A program made the translations under genes and the position numbers. The notes beneath the pieces were generated by a model, which did no database searches, was not told the DNA's origin, and saw only the letters and a list, made by a program, of their open reading frames with translations. Shown here piece by piece: positions 1 to 7,941 of a stretch of DNA of 64,000 bases. The stretch covers positions 1-64,000 of the forward strand of contig CAYWIF010000013.1 of NCBI GenBank assembly GCA_964458265.1, written 5' to 3'. Source of the stretch: JAGVSR01 sp964458265. Its GTDB lineage: Bacteria > Pseudomonadota > Alphaproteobacteria > Rhizobiales > Hyphomicrobiaceae. The number at the start of each line of letters is the position of its first letter. Positions within the stretch are counted from its first letter, which is position 1.

Positions 1-154
1 ATCGAGTGGGAGTGACGGATCGGTTGCAGGCCGGCGGAAATACGAATTGTGCGGGCTATCGTGCAAGTTCACGATCAGCAATTGGGCGCTGCATTTGCCG
101 ACCGCCCGGAGTATATCCTTCCCTGGTTGGAAAACTGCCAACGCAGGAACGCGC

Positions 155-625
155 ATGAACCTTCGCCCGCCGGTGCCGCCGTTTACCCACGACTCTGCTA
201 TCGCGAAGGTCCGCATGGCTGAGGACGCCTGGAATGGCAGAGATCCTGCGCGGGTCGCGCTGGCTTATACCCCTGACAGCCGCTGGCGAAACCGTTCGGT
301 CTTCTTGACCGGCCGCGCTCAGATCGAACAGTTTCTCGCTGAAAAGTGGCGGCGCGAGCATGAATATCGGTTGATCAAGGAATTATGGGTGTTCGGAAGC
401 CATCGCATTGCGGTGCGTTTCGTCTACGAATATCACGACGATGGCGGCCAGTGGTGGCGCGCCCACGGCAATGAGAACTGGCTCTTTGATGACGCCGGTT
501 ACATGGCCGAGCGCCATGCCAGTATCAACGACGTTCCCATAGCGGAAGCTGCACGGCTATTTCTCTGGGATCGGTCCGCCGTCCGGCCATTGGATCATCC
601 TGGCCTGAGTGACCTTCGGCTTTGA
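155..625 (+). CDS. DUF1348 / NTF2-like (SnoaL fold) protein
   Basis: A 156-residue protein with the pattern of the DUF1348 family, a small cone-shaped NTF2-like fold. Recognisable are WNGRDPARVALAYTPDSRWR near the N-terminus, then RAQIEQFLAEKWRRE, and the aromatic block QWWRAHGNENWLFDDAG. The frame is open further upstream to 47, but the family begins close to the ATG at 155. The biochemical role of the family is not established; enzymatic or ligand-binding functions are typical of the fold. It stands alone and converges with the L,D-transpeptidase gene, with only 21 bp between the stops. I am confident of the family and do not assign a substrate. Confidence 0.8.
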   Translation: MNLRPPVPPFTHDSAIAKVRMAEDAWNGRDPARVALAYTPDSRWRNRSVFLTGRAQIEQFLAEKWRREHEYRLIKELWVFGSHRIAVRFVYEYHDDGGQWWRAHGNENWLFDDAGYMAERHASINDVPIAEAARLFLWDRSAVRPLDHPGLSDLRL

Positions 626-646
626 TCCTAGAACGTAACGGTGACG

Positions 647-1222
647 TCAACCTCTGTACCGCTTCCACGTCACCATCACGCGCGTTCCGACCGGCACGCG
701 CGGATAAAGATCGAGGACGTCCTCGTTATACATCCGGATGCAGCCCTTCGAGACGGCAGTCCCGATTGTCCACGGCGCGTCCGTGCCGTGGATGCGATAC
801 ATCGACGACCCGAGGTAAAGGGCCCGCACACCGAGCGGATTTTGCGGGTGTCCGCCGGGAACGTAAATCGGCAACTTCGGATTTTCGCGACGCATCTCGG
901 CCGTCGGCGTCCAGCCCGGGTTGACGGCTTTGCGTGTGACAGAGGTCATGCCCGACCAGCGGCTCTGCTGGCGGGGCACTGCGATGGGATATGAGAGCGC
1001 CGCGCCGCGTTGATAAACCCAGTAAAGTTTGCGGTCGCCAAATGACACGATGATCTGCCGTGGCGCGACGCTGGCCGGAAAGCTGACGTCCTCGCGGTAT
1101 CCACCGCCCCACAGAAACGACAGAAAGTCTTGGGCCGAGGCGGGCGCGGGCCGGTAGCTCAAGGCAGCGAACCCCGCCAGAAAGCACAACATCACGGTGC
1201 GAAACGTCGGTGTGTAAGACAT
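647..1222 (-). CDS. L,D-transpeptidase (YkuD domain), exported
   Basis: A 191-residue YkuD-family enzyme. Such proteins form 3-3 cross-links in peptidoglycan or attach proteins to it, acting in the periplasm. Residues 1-30 form a signal peptide (hydrophobic MLCFLAGFAALSY, then APASA). The catalytic region shows RIHGTDAP (His145) and SKGCIRM with the nucleophile Cys161. The ATG at 1222 is preferred over the upstream in-frame start at 1348 because the signal peptide begins right after it. A second, much larger L,D-transpeptidase lies at 33.5 kb. Polar-growing Hyphomicrobiales usually carry many YkuD paralogues, so the specific role cannot be inferred. Confidence 0.9.
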   Translation of the reverse strand: MSYTPTFRTVMLCFLAGFAALSYRPAPASAQDFLSFLWGGGYREDVSFPASVAPRQIIVSFGDRKLYWVYQRGAALSYPIAVPRQQSRWSGMTSVTRKAVNPGWTPTAEMRRENPKLPIYVPGGHPQNPLGVRALYLGSSMYRIHGTDAPWTIGTAVSKGCIRMYNEDVLDLYPRVPVGTRVMVTWKRYRG

Positions 1223-1465
1223 GGTCGGCTTCCTCGAGGCAGCGAACAATCCCAGCGAACAAACACGCATGGCGACCCCCAGAAGGTCCCGCTCCGGCAG
1301 TGCTGCTCGAATGGCTGAAAAAGTGCCGTGAGTTGGCGCCCCCGGCAAGTCGTGGCAGCACCTAGCGGAGGCTCAGCGGGCGGTTGCCAAAAAGGGTGTG
1401 GCTTCTGTGCCGCCTACGGGACGGTGTCGGCCAACCGAACTCCGCAGCCGGGGCGGAGCAGGAAA

Positions 1466-1541
1466 TGGTGCCCAGGGCCGGAATTGAACCAGCGACACTG
1501 CGATTTTCAGTCGCATGCTCTACCAACTGAGCTACCTGGGC
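1466..1541 (-). tRNA. tRNA-Phe (GAA)
   Basis: Read on the - strand this is a 76-nt cloverleaf. The acceptor 5' strand GCCCAGG (1541-1535) pairs with CCTGGGC at 1476-1470. The D-arm is AGCTCAGTTGGTAGAGC, the anticodon loop CTGAAAA carries GAA, and the T-arm contains GGTTCAATTCC. The discriminator is A and the CCA end is encoded (1468-1466). It sits just downstream of yacG and maf in the same orientation, the usual Hyphomicrobiales arrangement. Confidence 0.97.
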
Positions 1542-1656
1542 ATTTTCGCCCGGCCGGTTTGCGACCGCTTGCGAAAGTCGGCGTCTTATAGGTGCCGCAT
1601 CGGCCCCTGTCCAGCGGCCATTGCAGGTTGGTTATGGCTACAGGAAAGAACGACAA

Positions 1657-1896
1657 TTATCCCTTTTCGGGCTCGGCCTCGTGCCCCTCTTCCTGCGCCA
1701 AACCGCCTTCCGCTCCGGCACTGTCGTCCGCCTCATCGCGTGATGTTCCTGCGATAACGAACGTGCCGCCAAGCCACCGCGCCAGATCGATATCGGCGCA
1801 CCGTTTGGAGCAGAACGGCCGATGTTCCTTGACCGTCGGTTTCCGGCAAGTGGGGCAACGGCCTTTTGGCGCTGGTATGGGCATCTCGTCGGTCAT
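1657..1896 (-). CDS. yacG: DNA gyrase inhibitor YacG, zinc finger
   Basis: A 79-residue protein with the YacG zinc ribbon: CPTC (Cys14, Cys17) and FCSKRCADIDLARWL (Cys29, Cys33). The family binds gyrase subunit B and inhibits it. The ATG at 1896 follows maf by 32 bp. The upstream in-frame extension to 2220 overlaps maf and has no family similarity. The last 25 residues are acidic and low-complexity, as usual in alphaproteobacterial members. Likely co-transcribed with maf. Confidence 0.92.
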   Translation of the reverse strand: MTDEMPIPAPKGRCPTCRKPTVKEHRPFCSKRCADIDLARWLGGTFVIAGTSRDEADDSAGAEGGLAQEEGHEAEPEKG

Positions 1897-1928
1897 GGAC
1901 GGAGCTGATCCATCAGGCGGGCGCCACT

Positions 1929-2675
1929 TCAATCGCGGTCGGCTTCCGCCGCCCGGATCCAATTGAAATGGATCGGGAAGCCTTCCGAAACGAGCATCGC
2001 GACCACTTCCGTCAGAGGCAGCCCCACCACATTCGTGTACGACCCCTTGATCTTCTGGACGAACGAACCGGCAAGCCCCTGGATCGCATATCCGCCCGCT
2101 TTGTCCCGCCATTCGCGGGTTGCGATGTAGGCTTCGATCTCGCCCTTGGTCAGATATTTGAAGCGCACCTTGGTATCGACGATCTTGGTGCGAACCTTGT
2201 CGTGCGGCGTGATAAGGCACACGGCTGTGAGCACACGGTGCGACCTCCCCGACAACCGGTTGAGATATTCCACGGCCTCTTCAACTTGCTGCGGCTTGCC
2301 GAAAATCTTGAGGTTGTTCGATACGATCGTGTCCGCGGCGAGCACGTAGGCGTCCGCTATATCGCGATCGTTGGCAATCTGGTCCCGCGCCGCTTCCGCT
2401 TTGGAACGCGCCAAGCGTGCCACGAGCGCCCGTGGCATTTCGCTCTTCTTCGGCGTTTCGTCGAGTGACGCTGGCCTCAGCGCATCCGGCTTGATGCCAG
2501 CTTGCTCCAGGAGCATCAGCCGCCGTGGGCTGGCGCTTGCCAGCACGAGCTTCGGCCGGGGTTGGAGAGCTGTTTCCCGCGCGGCGGTTTTGGCCAGTTC
2601 GGTGCGCAACGTTTCGCGGCGCGGATTGTCGGTACGTGAGAAGGCTGAAAGCAGGGCCGATTTGGCGGTCGACAT
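1929..2675 (-). CDS. Maf family nucleoside triphosphate pyrophosphatase
   Basis: A 248-residue Maf/HAM1-like protein. Members hydrolyse non-canonical or UTP/dTTP-type nucleotides and affect septation. The N-terminal signature KLVLASASPRRL begins near residue 40. The family motifs DETPKK, AADTIVSNN and ATREWRDKAGGYAIQG follow, then the C-terminal SYTNVVGLPL. Most homologues are about 200 residues, so the first 40 residues (ATG at 2675) may be an extension or the true start may lie further in. The next gene, yacG, follows in the same operon. Diverges from the Crp/Fnr gene. Confidence 0.92.
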   Translation of the reverse strand: MSTAKSALLSAFSRTDNPRRETLRTELAKTAARETALQPRPKLVLASASPRRLMLLEQAGIKPDALRPASLDETPKKSEMPRALVARLARSKAEAARDQIANDRDIADAYVLAADTIVSNNLKIFGKPQQVEEAVEYLNRLSGRSHRVLTAVCLITPHDKVRTKIVDTKVRFKYLTKGEIEAYIATREWRDKAGGYAIQGLAGSFVQKIKGSYTNVVGLPLTEVVAMLVSEGFPIHFNWIRAAEADRD

Positions 2676-2911
2676 CCGGGGCGCGCTCCGTTGGCCTGGG
2701 CAGAACTGGCAGCGTTGGCTGCTTGATGCGGTCTCTATAGCATGTGACCGCTGCCGCATTCACCACACGCGCAGCGGGTCAGCAGGCTGATACAACACTC
2801 AAATGTCTCCACGTGATTGAGCTTTCTGCTCATCGTGAAATTTGATGCGCGTTGCGCTCCGCCGTCAACTTTCGGATAAGCTCCGCACGCTGCACTGATT
2901 TCGGAGGAAGC

Positions 2912-3607
2912 ATGTCCAAGGACCGGCTTGTCGACCAATTGGGTGCAACTCCACTTTTCGGTGTGCTGGACGCCGCCGAACGCCGCTCGATTGCACTCGA
3001 AATGCGCGAGGTTCAGTTCGCACCCGGCCAGATCGTTTTCGGCCGCGGCGACCCCGGACGCGACATCTATTTCGTAGTTGAGGGCCGCGTCCGACTGTCG
3101 GTGCTGACGCCTGAGGGCCGCGAATTGTCATTCGCCCATGCGGAAGCCGGCCAGGTCTTCGGCGAGATCGCCGTCCTCGACGGCGGCATGCGCACCGCCG
3201 ACGCGACCGCCGTGTCGAAGGTCGTCGCGCATTCGCTATCCAAGTCCGCACTGACAAGACTGATCGAAACGCGCACCACCGTCCGTGAGGCCGTCATACG
3301 CTTCCTCTGCAACCGGGTGCGCGAAGCCGATCAGCAGCTCGAAGGGATCGCGCTCTACCCGATCGAAGTTCGTCTCGCCCGCTTCTTCCTCGCCGCCGCG
3401 CGCCAGAAGGGGATGGCCAAGCCTGGCGCGCGCGTCACGCTGGATTTGCCCATTTCGCAGAGCGAGCTGGCCCTCCTGATTGGCGCAAGCCGGCCCAAAG
3501 TCAACGCCGCTTTGGCACTTCTGCAGGACAGTGGCGCCATCGAGCGTAGCGAAAAGTCCATGATCTGCGATATCGACGAACTGGAGAATATTGCAGGCTC
3601 GGCGTGA
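2912..3607 (+). CDS. Crp/Fnr family transcriptional regulator
   Basis: A 231-residue regulator. An N-terminal cyclic-nucleotide-binding domain spans about residues 10-125, with GRDIYFVVEGRVRLSVLTP and the phosphate-binding-cassette stretch FGEIAVLDGGMRTADATA. A helix-turn-helix follows near residues 175-215 (SQSELALLIGASRPKVNAAL). The Glu and Arg-Thr pattern of the cassette is compatible with cAMP binding. No Cys cluster of the FNR type is present. The ATG at 2912 has a strong AGGAGG-type site just upstream. An adenylate cyclase gene follows after 34 bp, which makes a local signal-sensor pair plausible but unproven. Confidence 0.9.
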   Translation: MSKDRLVDQLGATPLFGVLDAAERRSIALEMREVQFAPGQIVFGRGDPGRDIYFVVEGRVRLSVLTPEGRELSFAHAEAGQVFGEIAVLDGGMRTADATAVSKVVAHSLSKSALTRLIETRTTVREAVIRFLCNRVREADQQLEGIALYPIEVRLARFFLAAARQKGMAKPGARVTLDLPISQSELALLIGASRPKVNAALALLQDSGAIERSEKSMICDIDELENIAGSA

Positions 3608-3616
3608 GGATGATGC

Positions 3617-3632
3617 CCTTGATACGTCAAGG
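3617..3632. repeat. Inverted repeat between crp-like and cyclase genes
   Basis: CCTTGATACGTCAAGG is a perfect 6-bp inverted repeat with a 4-nt centre. It fills much of the 34-bp gap between the Crp/Fnr stop and the GTG start of the cyclase. It resembles an FNR-type half-site pair (TTGAT...) with a shortened centre. It could be an operator or a small RNA hairpin. Confidence 0.5.
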
Positions 3633-3641
3633 TGACAGGCC

Positions 3642-4946
3642 GTGATCGAGGCGTTGAAACGCACCCTTGCGCCGATCCGGGACGGCATGGCAACCATCGG
3701 CCAACTGCCGCAGGTACAGGTATTGGGTCGCACCATAAGCCGTCTCGCGGAAGCGGGAACCGCCGGTTACCCGCCCGAAGTGAAGCGGCGGTTGATGATC
3801 CTCAACCTCATTTCATATCTCATAGTCGCCTCGACGCTTGTCTACGTCGTCCAGCACTCGGTGCTCGATTACGATGTCTATAAGCCGATCATCTGGATCA
3901 ATGTCGCCCTGGTATTTGCTGCTGCGGCCGTGCCTTTCGCACATCGCATCAACGAAATCGCAGGCGCGGTCATCATCGTCACGGCGGAATGGGTGGCTCT
4001 GATCGCGTTCACGATGTATCTCGGCCATGCATCTGGCGTCCATCTCCAGTATTTCGTCGGAGCTGCGGCACCCTTCGTGGTATTCGGCTTGCAGCGCTTA
4101 TGGTTGGTCGCCGCCGTCATACTCTCCGGCCTTGCGCTTCACTTGGCCTCTTGGTTTTGGTTTCCGGACAGCGCGGCGTTGATTCCGGCCGACAAGGACG
4201 TTATCGACAGCCTCTACGTTCAAGCGGCGATCACGACGGTCGGCTTGATTGCCGCGTCAGTTTTTTATGCTTTTCGCCTCGCCGAGCAGGCCAAGGCGGA
4301 GACGGACAATCTCCTGCGCAACATCCTTCCCGACGCCGTCGTCGAGCGCCTGAAAGCAACGCCCAACGCGGTCATCGCCGACCAGTTCGCGGACGCTTCC
4401 GTATTGTTCGCCGACATATCCGGTTTCGTCGCGCTGGCCAGGACGCTGGGTTCGGCTGAAACCGTCGCGCTGCTGAATGAGATCGTGACCGAATTTGACG
4501 GCTTGGCAAAAGGCCACGGGGTCGAAAAGATCAAGACGATCGGTGACGCTTACATGGTCGCTTCAGGCATTCCGACGCCGCGCGAGGACCACTTGCACAG
4601 CCTCGCCGAAATGGGTCTTTCCATGCTTGAGTCGCTGAATGCGATTGCCGCGGCCCGTAAGCTCAATCTTTCGATACGCATCGGCATCGCGTCCGGTCCG
4701 GTCATGGCCGGTGTGATCGGCAAGCAGAAATTCACCTACGACGTGTGGGGAGACGCGGTCAACCTTGCCGCCAGGCTGGAAAATCTCTCCCAGCCGGGAC
4801 GCATTCTCGTTTGCCCGCGCTGCCGAAAGCTGCTTGAGGAACATTTTTTGTTCGAAAGCCGTGGCGAGGTCGAGATCAAGGGTCTCGGCCCACGCGAAGT
4901 CCACTTCCTTGTTTCGCGATCGGCCAATAACGGGGCCACCGGCTAA
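3642..4946 (+). CDS. Membrane-bound class III adenylate cyclase
   Basis: A 434-residue protein. Residues about 50-212 form some six membrane segments, followed by a short helical linker (AEQAKAETDNLLRNILP) and a class III cyclase domain at about 245-430. The metal aspartates are Asp258 (FADISGF) and Asp302 (TIGDAYM). Lys298 and Asp367 (TYDVWG) are the adenine-selecting pair, rather than the Glu/Cys of guanylate cyclases. Asn374 and Arg378 are the transition-state residues. All are present, so an active ATP cyclase is expected. Start is GTG at 3642. Directly follows a Crp/Fnr gene, which may read its product. Confidence 0.92.
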   Translation: MIEALKRTLAPIRDGMATIGQLPQVQVLGRTISRLAEAGTAGYPPEVKRRLMILNLISYLIVASTLVYVVQHSVLDYDVYKPIIWINVALVFAAAAVPFAHRINEIAGAVIIVTAEWVALIAFTMYLGHASGVHLQYFVGAAAPFVVFGLQRLWLVAAVILSGLALHLASWFWFPDSAALIPADKDVIDSLYVQAAITTVGLIAASVFYAFRLAEQAKAETDNLLRNILPDAVVERLKATPNAVIADQFADASVLFADISGFVALARTLGSAETVALLNEIVTEFDGLAKGHGVEKIKTIGDAYMVASGIPTPREDHLHSLAEMGLSMLESLNAIAAARKLNLSIRIGIASGPVMAGVIGKQKFTYDVWGDAVNLAARLENLSQPGRILVCPRCRKLLEEHFLFESRGEVEIKGLGPREVHFLVSRSANNGATG

Positions 4947-4950
4947 GCGC

Positions 4951-5409
4951 TCACACCGAAGGCCCACCGGCGATCGCGAAGCGCTGCTTTATTCTCACAA
5001 TGAGTTCGTCGCGTAGTTTCCGGTACGCATTGAGCGTCGTAACGCGCCCGGTTTCGGGCGGCAATAAAGACGGATCAAACGTCGGCCAGTACTCCACGTC
5101 TGCCTTCATCACCCGCGTCAGCTCCACCGCGTGATGCTGCGCTTCCGGCGATAGCGTGACGATGGTCGAGAAGGTCTGCCGCTCCAGATCGGCGAAAACT
5201 CTGGGATGGTGCAGGGTGACGTCGATGCCGATCTCCTCCATTGCGGCCATCACATATGGATCGCCATGTCCCCGGCGCACGCCGGCTGAGGCAACAAAGA
5301 ACCGCCGGCCCGCAAGCTGGTCGAGGATCGCCGCCGCCATTGGCGAACGGACGGCATTGAACGTGCATGCGAACAGTATTCGGGGTGGCAACTCGGCAGG
5401 TTCGGCCAC
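4951..5409 (-). CDS. Low-molecular-weight phosphatase family protein
   Basis: A 152-residue LMW protein-tyrosine-phosphatase/arsenate-reductase-like protein. The P-loop is C-x5-R-S: CTFNAVRS with Cys15 and Arg21, directly after a beta strand. A candidate general-acid motif FDPSL lies near residue 112. It sits 5 bp after UPF0262 and downstream of hisD, a conserved alphaproteobacterial gene trio. The physiological substrate of this subgroup is unknown. It converges with the adenylate cyclase gene, with a 4-bp gap. Confidence 0.87.
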   Translation of the reverse strand: MAEPAELPPRILFACTFNAVRSPMAAAILDQLAGRRFFVASAGVRRGHGDPYVMAAMEEIGIDVTLHHPRVFADLERQTFSTIVTLSPEAQHHAVELTRVMKADVEYWPTFDPSLLPPETGRVTTLNAYRKLRDELIVRIKQRFAIAGGPSV

Positions 5410-5414
5410 CGCCG

Positions 5415-5918
5415 TCAGCCCTTCCAGTGCAGAGCGGAGATGAGTGTGAAGAGCCGCCGCGCCGTATCGAAATCGAGCGTGATCTTGCCCGAAAGCCGCT
5501 CTTGCAGCAGGCGGCTGCCCTCGTCATGCAGCCCCCGCCGTCCCACGTCGATCGCCTCGATGCGCGATGGCTGGCCCGAGCGGATTGCCTGATAATAGCT
5601 GTCGAGCACCATGAAGTAGTCTTTGAGCAGGCGCTTCAGCGGCGTCATGGTCAGTGTGTGCACGGCTGCGGCGGCCTCGCCCTCCGTGGCGTAGGCGCTC
5701 AGCACAAGGCGATCGTCCGCAATTGCGATTTCGAGCCGGTAAGGACCCCGATCGATTCCTTCCAACTTGAACGAGTTGCCGTCGAGAATATCGAATATGG
5801 CGACTTCGCGCTCGTGCTCGATATTGGAGTTGCCGCGCGCAATAGACCCTTCGTCGATGTGGATCGAAGCAATGCGGTTGCGATCTTCGGTGTGATTTCC
5901 TGCCGGCGTATCGGTCAT
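5415..5918 (-). CDS. UPF0262 family protein
   Basis: A 167-residue protein of the UPF0262 family, found in alphaproteobacteria next to hisD. Recognisable features are RIASIHIDEGSI, EREVAIFDIL, GPYRLEIAIADDRLVL and MTPLKRLLKDYFMVLDSYY. No catalytic motif or signal peptide is visible, so it is probably cytoplasmic. It lies 15 bp downstream of hisD and 5 bp before the small phosphatase gene, suggesting one transcript. Function unknown. Confidence 0.9.
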   Translation of the reverse strand: MTDTPAGNHTEDRNRIASIHIDEGSIARGNSNIEHEREVAIFDILDGNSFKLEGIDRGPYRLEIAIADDRLVLSAYATEGEAAAAVHTLTMTPLKRLLKDYFMVLDSYYQAIRSGQPSRIEAIDVGRRGLHDEGSRLLQERLSGKITLDFDTARRLFTLISALHWKG

Positions 5919-5933
5919 CTGCTCAATCGCGCC

Positions 5934-7232
5934 TCATCCGCGGGTTGAAAGCCGGATTTCAACCGACCGGCGGTGCGCTTCCAGCCCTTCCGAACGCGCG
6001 AGCGTCATGGCGGCATCAGCCACCCGGGCCAGCGATTCCGCGTCGAGCTTCAAGATCGACGTGCGCTTCATGAAGTCGAGCACGCCGAGACCTGACGAAA
6101 AGCGGGCCGAACGCGCCGTCGGCAGGACGTGATTTGAGCCTGCCACATAATCGCCGATCACTTCCGGCGTATAAGCGCCGATGAAAATCGCACCCGCGTT
6201 GCGGATCTTCGCGGCAAGGTCCTCGCTGTCGAATGTCGCGATTTCGAGGTGCTCCGCAGCGAGCCTGTCGGCCAGTGCCGGGGCTTCTTCGAACGACTGC
6301 AAGACGATCGAAGCGCCAAACACATTCCAGCTTTCCCCGGCAATGTTGCCGCGAGGTAGCGTCGCCACTTGCCGCGCGACGGCCGCCTCCACCGCCTTCG
6401 CGAATCCGGCGTCGTCCGTCATCAGGATCGATTGCGCCGCTCTGTCGTGCTCCGCCTGGGCCAGAAGATCGGCAGCAATCCACTCCGGATCGTTGTTTTT
6501 GTCGGCAATGACGAGCACTTCGGACGGCCCGGCAATGCTGTCGATCCCGACCGTCCCGAAAACCTGCCGCTTTGCAGCGGCCACGTAGGCATTGCCCGGA
6601 CCCACGATCTTGACGACGGGTTTCACAGTCTCCGTGCCGAATGCGAGCGCCGCCACCGCTTGCGCCCCGCCGATGCGATAGATTTCCGAAATGCCGCAGA
6701 GCCGCGCTGCGGCCAGCACGAGCGGGTTCAACTCTCCGCGCGGACTGGGCACGACCATCACGATGCGCGGCACACCGGCGACGATCGCCGGCAGCGCGTT
6801 CATCAGCACGGACGACGGATACGACGCCAGTCCCCCCGGCACGTAAAGTCCCGCTGATTCGACCGCCGTCCACCGGTCGCCGAGTTCGACGCCGGCCTCA
6901 TCAATATAGCGCTCACTCTTTGGCAACTGCCGCATGTGATGGGCGCGTATGCGGTCCGCCGCGAACGAAAGCGCGTCGAGCGTCTCCTTCGAGCACCGCG
7001 CGACCGCTTCATCGACCTCTTTCGCCGTGACGGCGATACCGGTCGTTGCCAAATCGATCCCGTCGAATTTCTGGGAAAGATCGATCAGGGCGGCGTCACC
7101 CCGCGTTCTGACGTCGGAGATGATGCCACGCACGGCCGCATCCACTTCCGCCGAAACCTCGCGCTTCTCCGACAGCAGTGCCGTGAAGGCCGCCTCGAAG
7201 CCGGGATCGGATGTGAGCAAAGTCTTCGGCAT
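5934..7232 (-). CDS. hisD: Histidinol dehydrogenase
   Basis: A 432-residue HisD, which performs the last two steps of histidine synthesis: NAD-dependent oxidation of L-histidinol to L-histidine, with zinc. Family blocks are YVPGGLASYPSSVLMNALPA, RIGGAQAVAALAFGTE, KIVGPGNAYVAAAKRQVFG, IAGPSEVLVIAD, LLAQAEHDRAAQ and VAGSNHVLPT. The length is normal. hisD stands apart from the hisS-hisZ-hisG cluster at 15.5-18.7 kb. It is followed by UPF0262 and the small phosphatase. Confidence 0.97.
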   Translation of the reverse strand: MPKTLLTSDPGFEAAFTALLSEKREVSAEVDAAVRGIISDVRTRGDAALIDLSQKFDGIDLATTGIAVTAKEVDEAVARCSKETLDALSFAADRIRAHHMRQLPKSERYIDEAGVELGDRWTAVESAGLYVPGGLASYPSSVLMNALPAIVAGVPRIVMVVPSPRGELNPLVLAAARLCGISEIYRIGGAQAVAALAFGTETVKPVVKIVGPGNAYVAAAKRQVFGTVGIDSIAGPSEVLVIADKNNDPEWIAADLLAQAEHDRAAQSILMTDDAGFAKAVEAAVARQVATLPRGNIAGESWNVFGASIVLQSFEEAPALADRLAAEHLEIATFDSEDLAAKIRNAGAIFIGAYTPEVIGDYVAGSNHVLPTARSARFSSGLGVLDFMKRTSILKLDAESLARVADAAMTLARSEGLEAHRRSVEIRLSTRG

Positions 7233-7308
7233 GTGCGGTCCAGGTGCGGTGGGTGGAAATCAATAGAGTGCGGGCGCTGCGCCGTGCCGTCATGCGCCGG
7301 TTTCGATT

Positions 7309-7779
7309 TCAGGATGTCTCGTCGTCAGGATGGTCTGGCTTTGATTTCGTCGCCCAGGCCGCGCCGAGGTCCATCAATTCAGCCTCCAGGCACTCCACAT
7401 GCAGCCGGATGGCGGCACCACCAGCACAAGATATGAGGACGTGACCCTCCGGCGCCGCCGTCGGTTCGAAGCGGATGGCGAGCACGTTGAGCATCTGCCG
7501 CTTGTCGGTCAAATCGATATTGGCGAGTTGAGCGCCGAGAACGTTCTCGAAACGAAGGCCCGTTCGCCGCCGGGTATAGCCCCGGCGTCGCGACCGCGAC
7601 GCCGACAACGCATCGCTCCAGTCGAACCGATTGGCGATTGCCGCAAACCGCCGCTCGGCCTTGAGGAAGGTCATCTCGGTGACGTTGATCACCGCGTCCT
7701 GCAGGTGCGCGGAAAAGACCTCCAGATCTTCGCTGTCGAGGGCAATGAGCTTCAGGCCCGGACTGTCGTTGGCGGTCAT
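7309..7779 (-). CDS. DUF2948 family protein
   Basis: A 156-residue protein of the DUF2948 family, typically encoded between murA and hisD in Hyphomicrobiales. The family start LKLIALDSEDLEVFSAHLQD lies at residues 9-28. GLRFENVLG and LNVLAIRFEP follow. The ATG at 7779 is chosen because the family begins there; the frame remains open to 7854. Probably cytoplasmic; no function is known. In this genome a helicase and a DUF992 gene separate it from murA. Confidence 0.87.
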   Translation of the reverse strand: MTANDSPGLKLIALDSEDLEVFSAHLQDAVINVTEMTFLKAERRFAAIANRFDWSDALSASRSRRRGYTRRRTGLRFENVLGAQLANIDLTDKRQMLNVLAIRFEPTAAPEGHVLISCAGGAAIRLHVECLEAELMDLGAAWATKSKPDHPDDETS

Positions 7780-7884
7780 CGTCGGCTGCACATCAGTTTG
7801 CGGAGTCGCGGTAAGCGGTCCATTGCGAAGGGCTTGGGTACCTCTACCCTTCACGTTCCAAGTCTGGCGGTGTGATACTGGCGG

Positions 7885-7912
7885 CGGGGAGCGAGTGCAA
7901 CCACGCTCCCCG
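7885..7912 (-). terminator. Hairpin downstream of the helicase gene
   Basis: CGGGGAGCG (7885-7893) pairs perfectly with CGCTCCCCG (7904-7912) over a 10-nt loop. It lies 30 bp past the helicase stop on the - strand. No T-run follows, so it is either a weak terminator or an mRNA 3'-end stabiliser. Confidence 0.4.
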
Positions 7913-7941
7913 GGCGCCTTGTCGCGTTAAGGACGATCACC

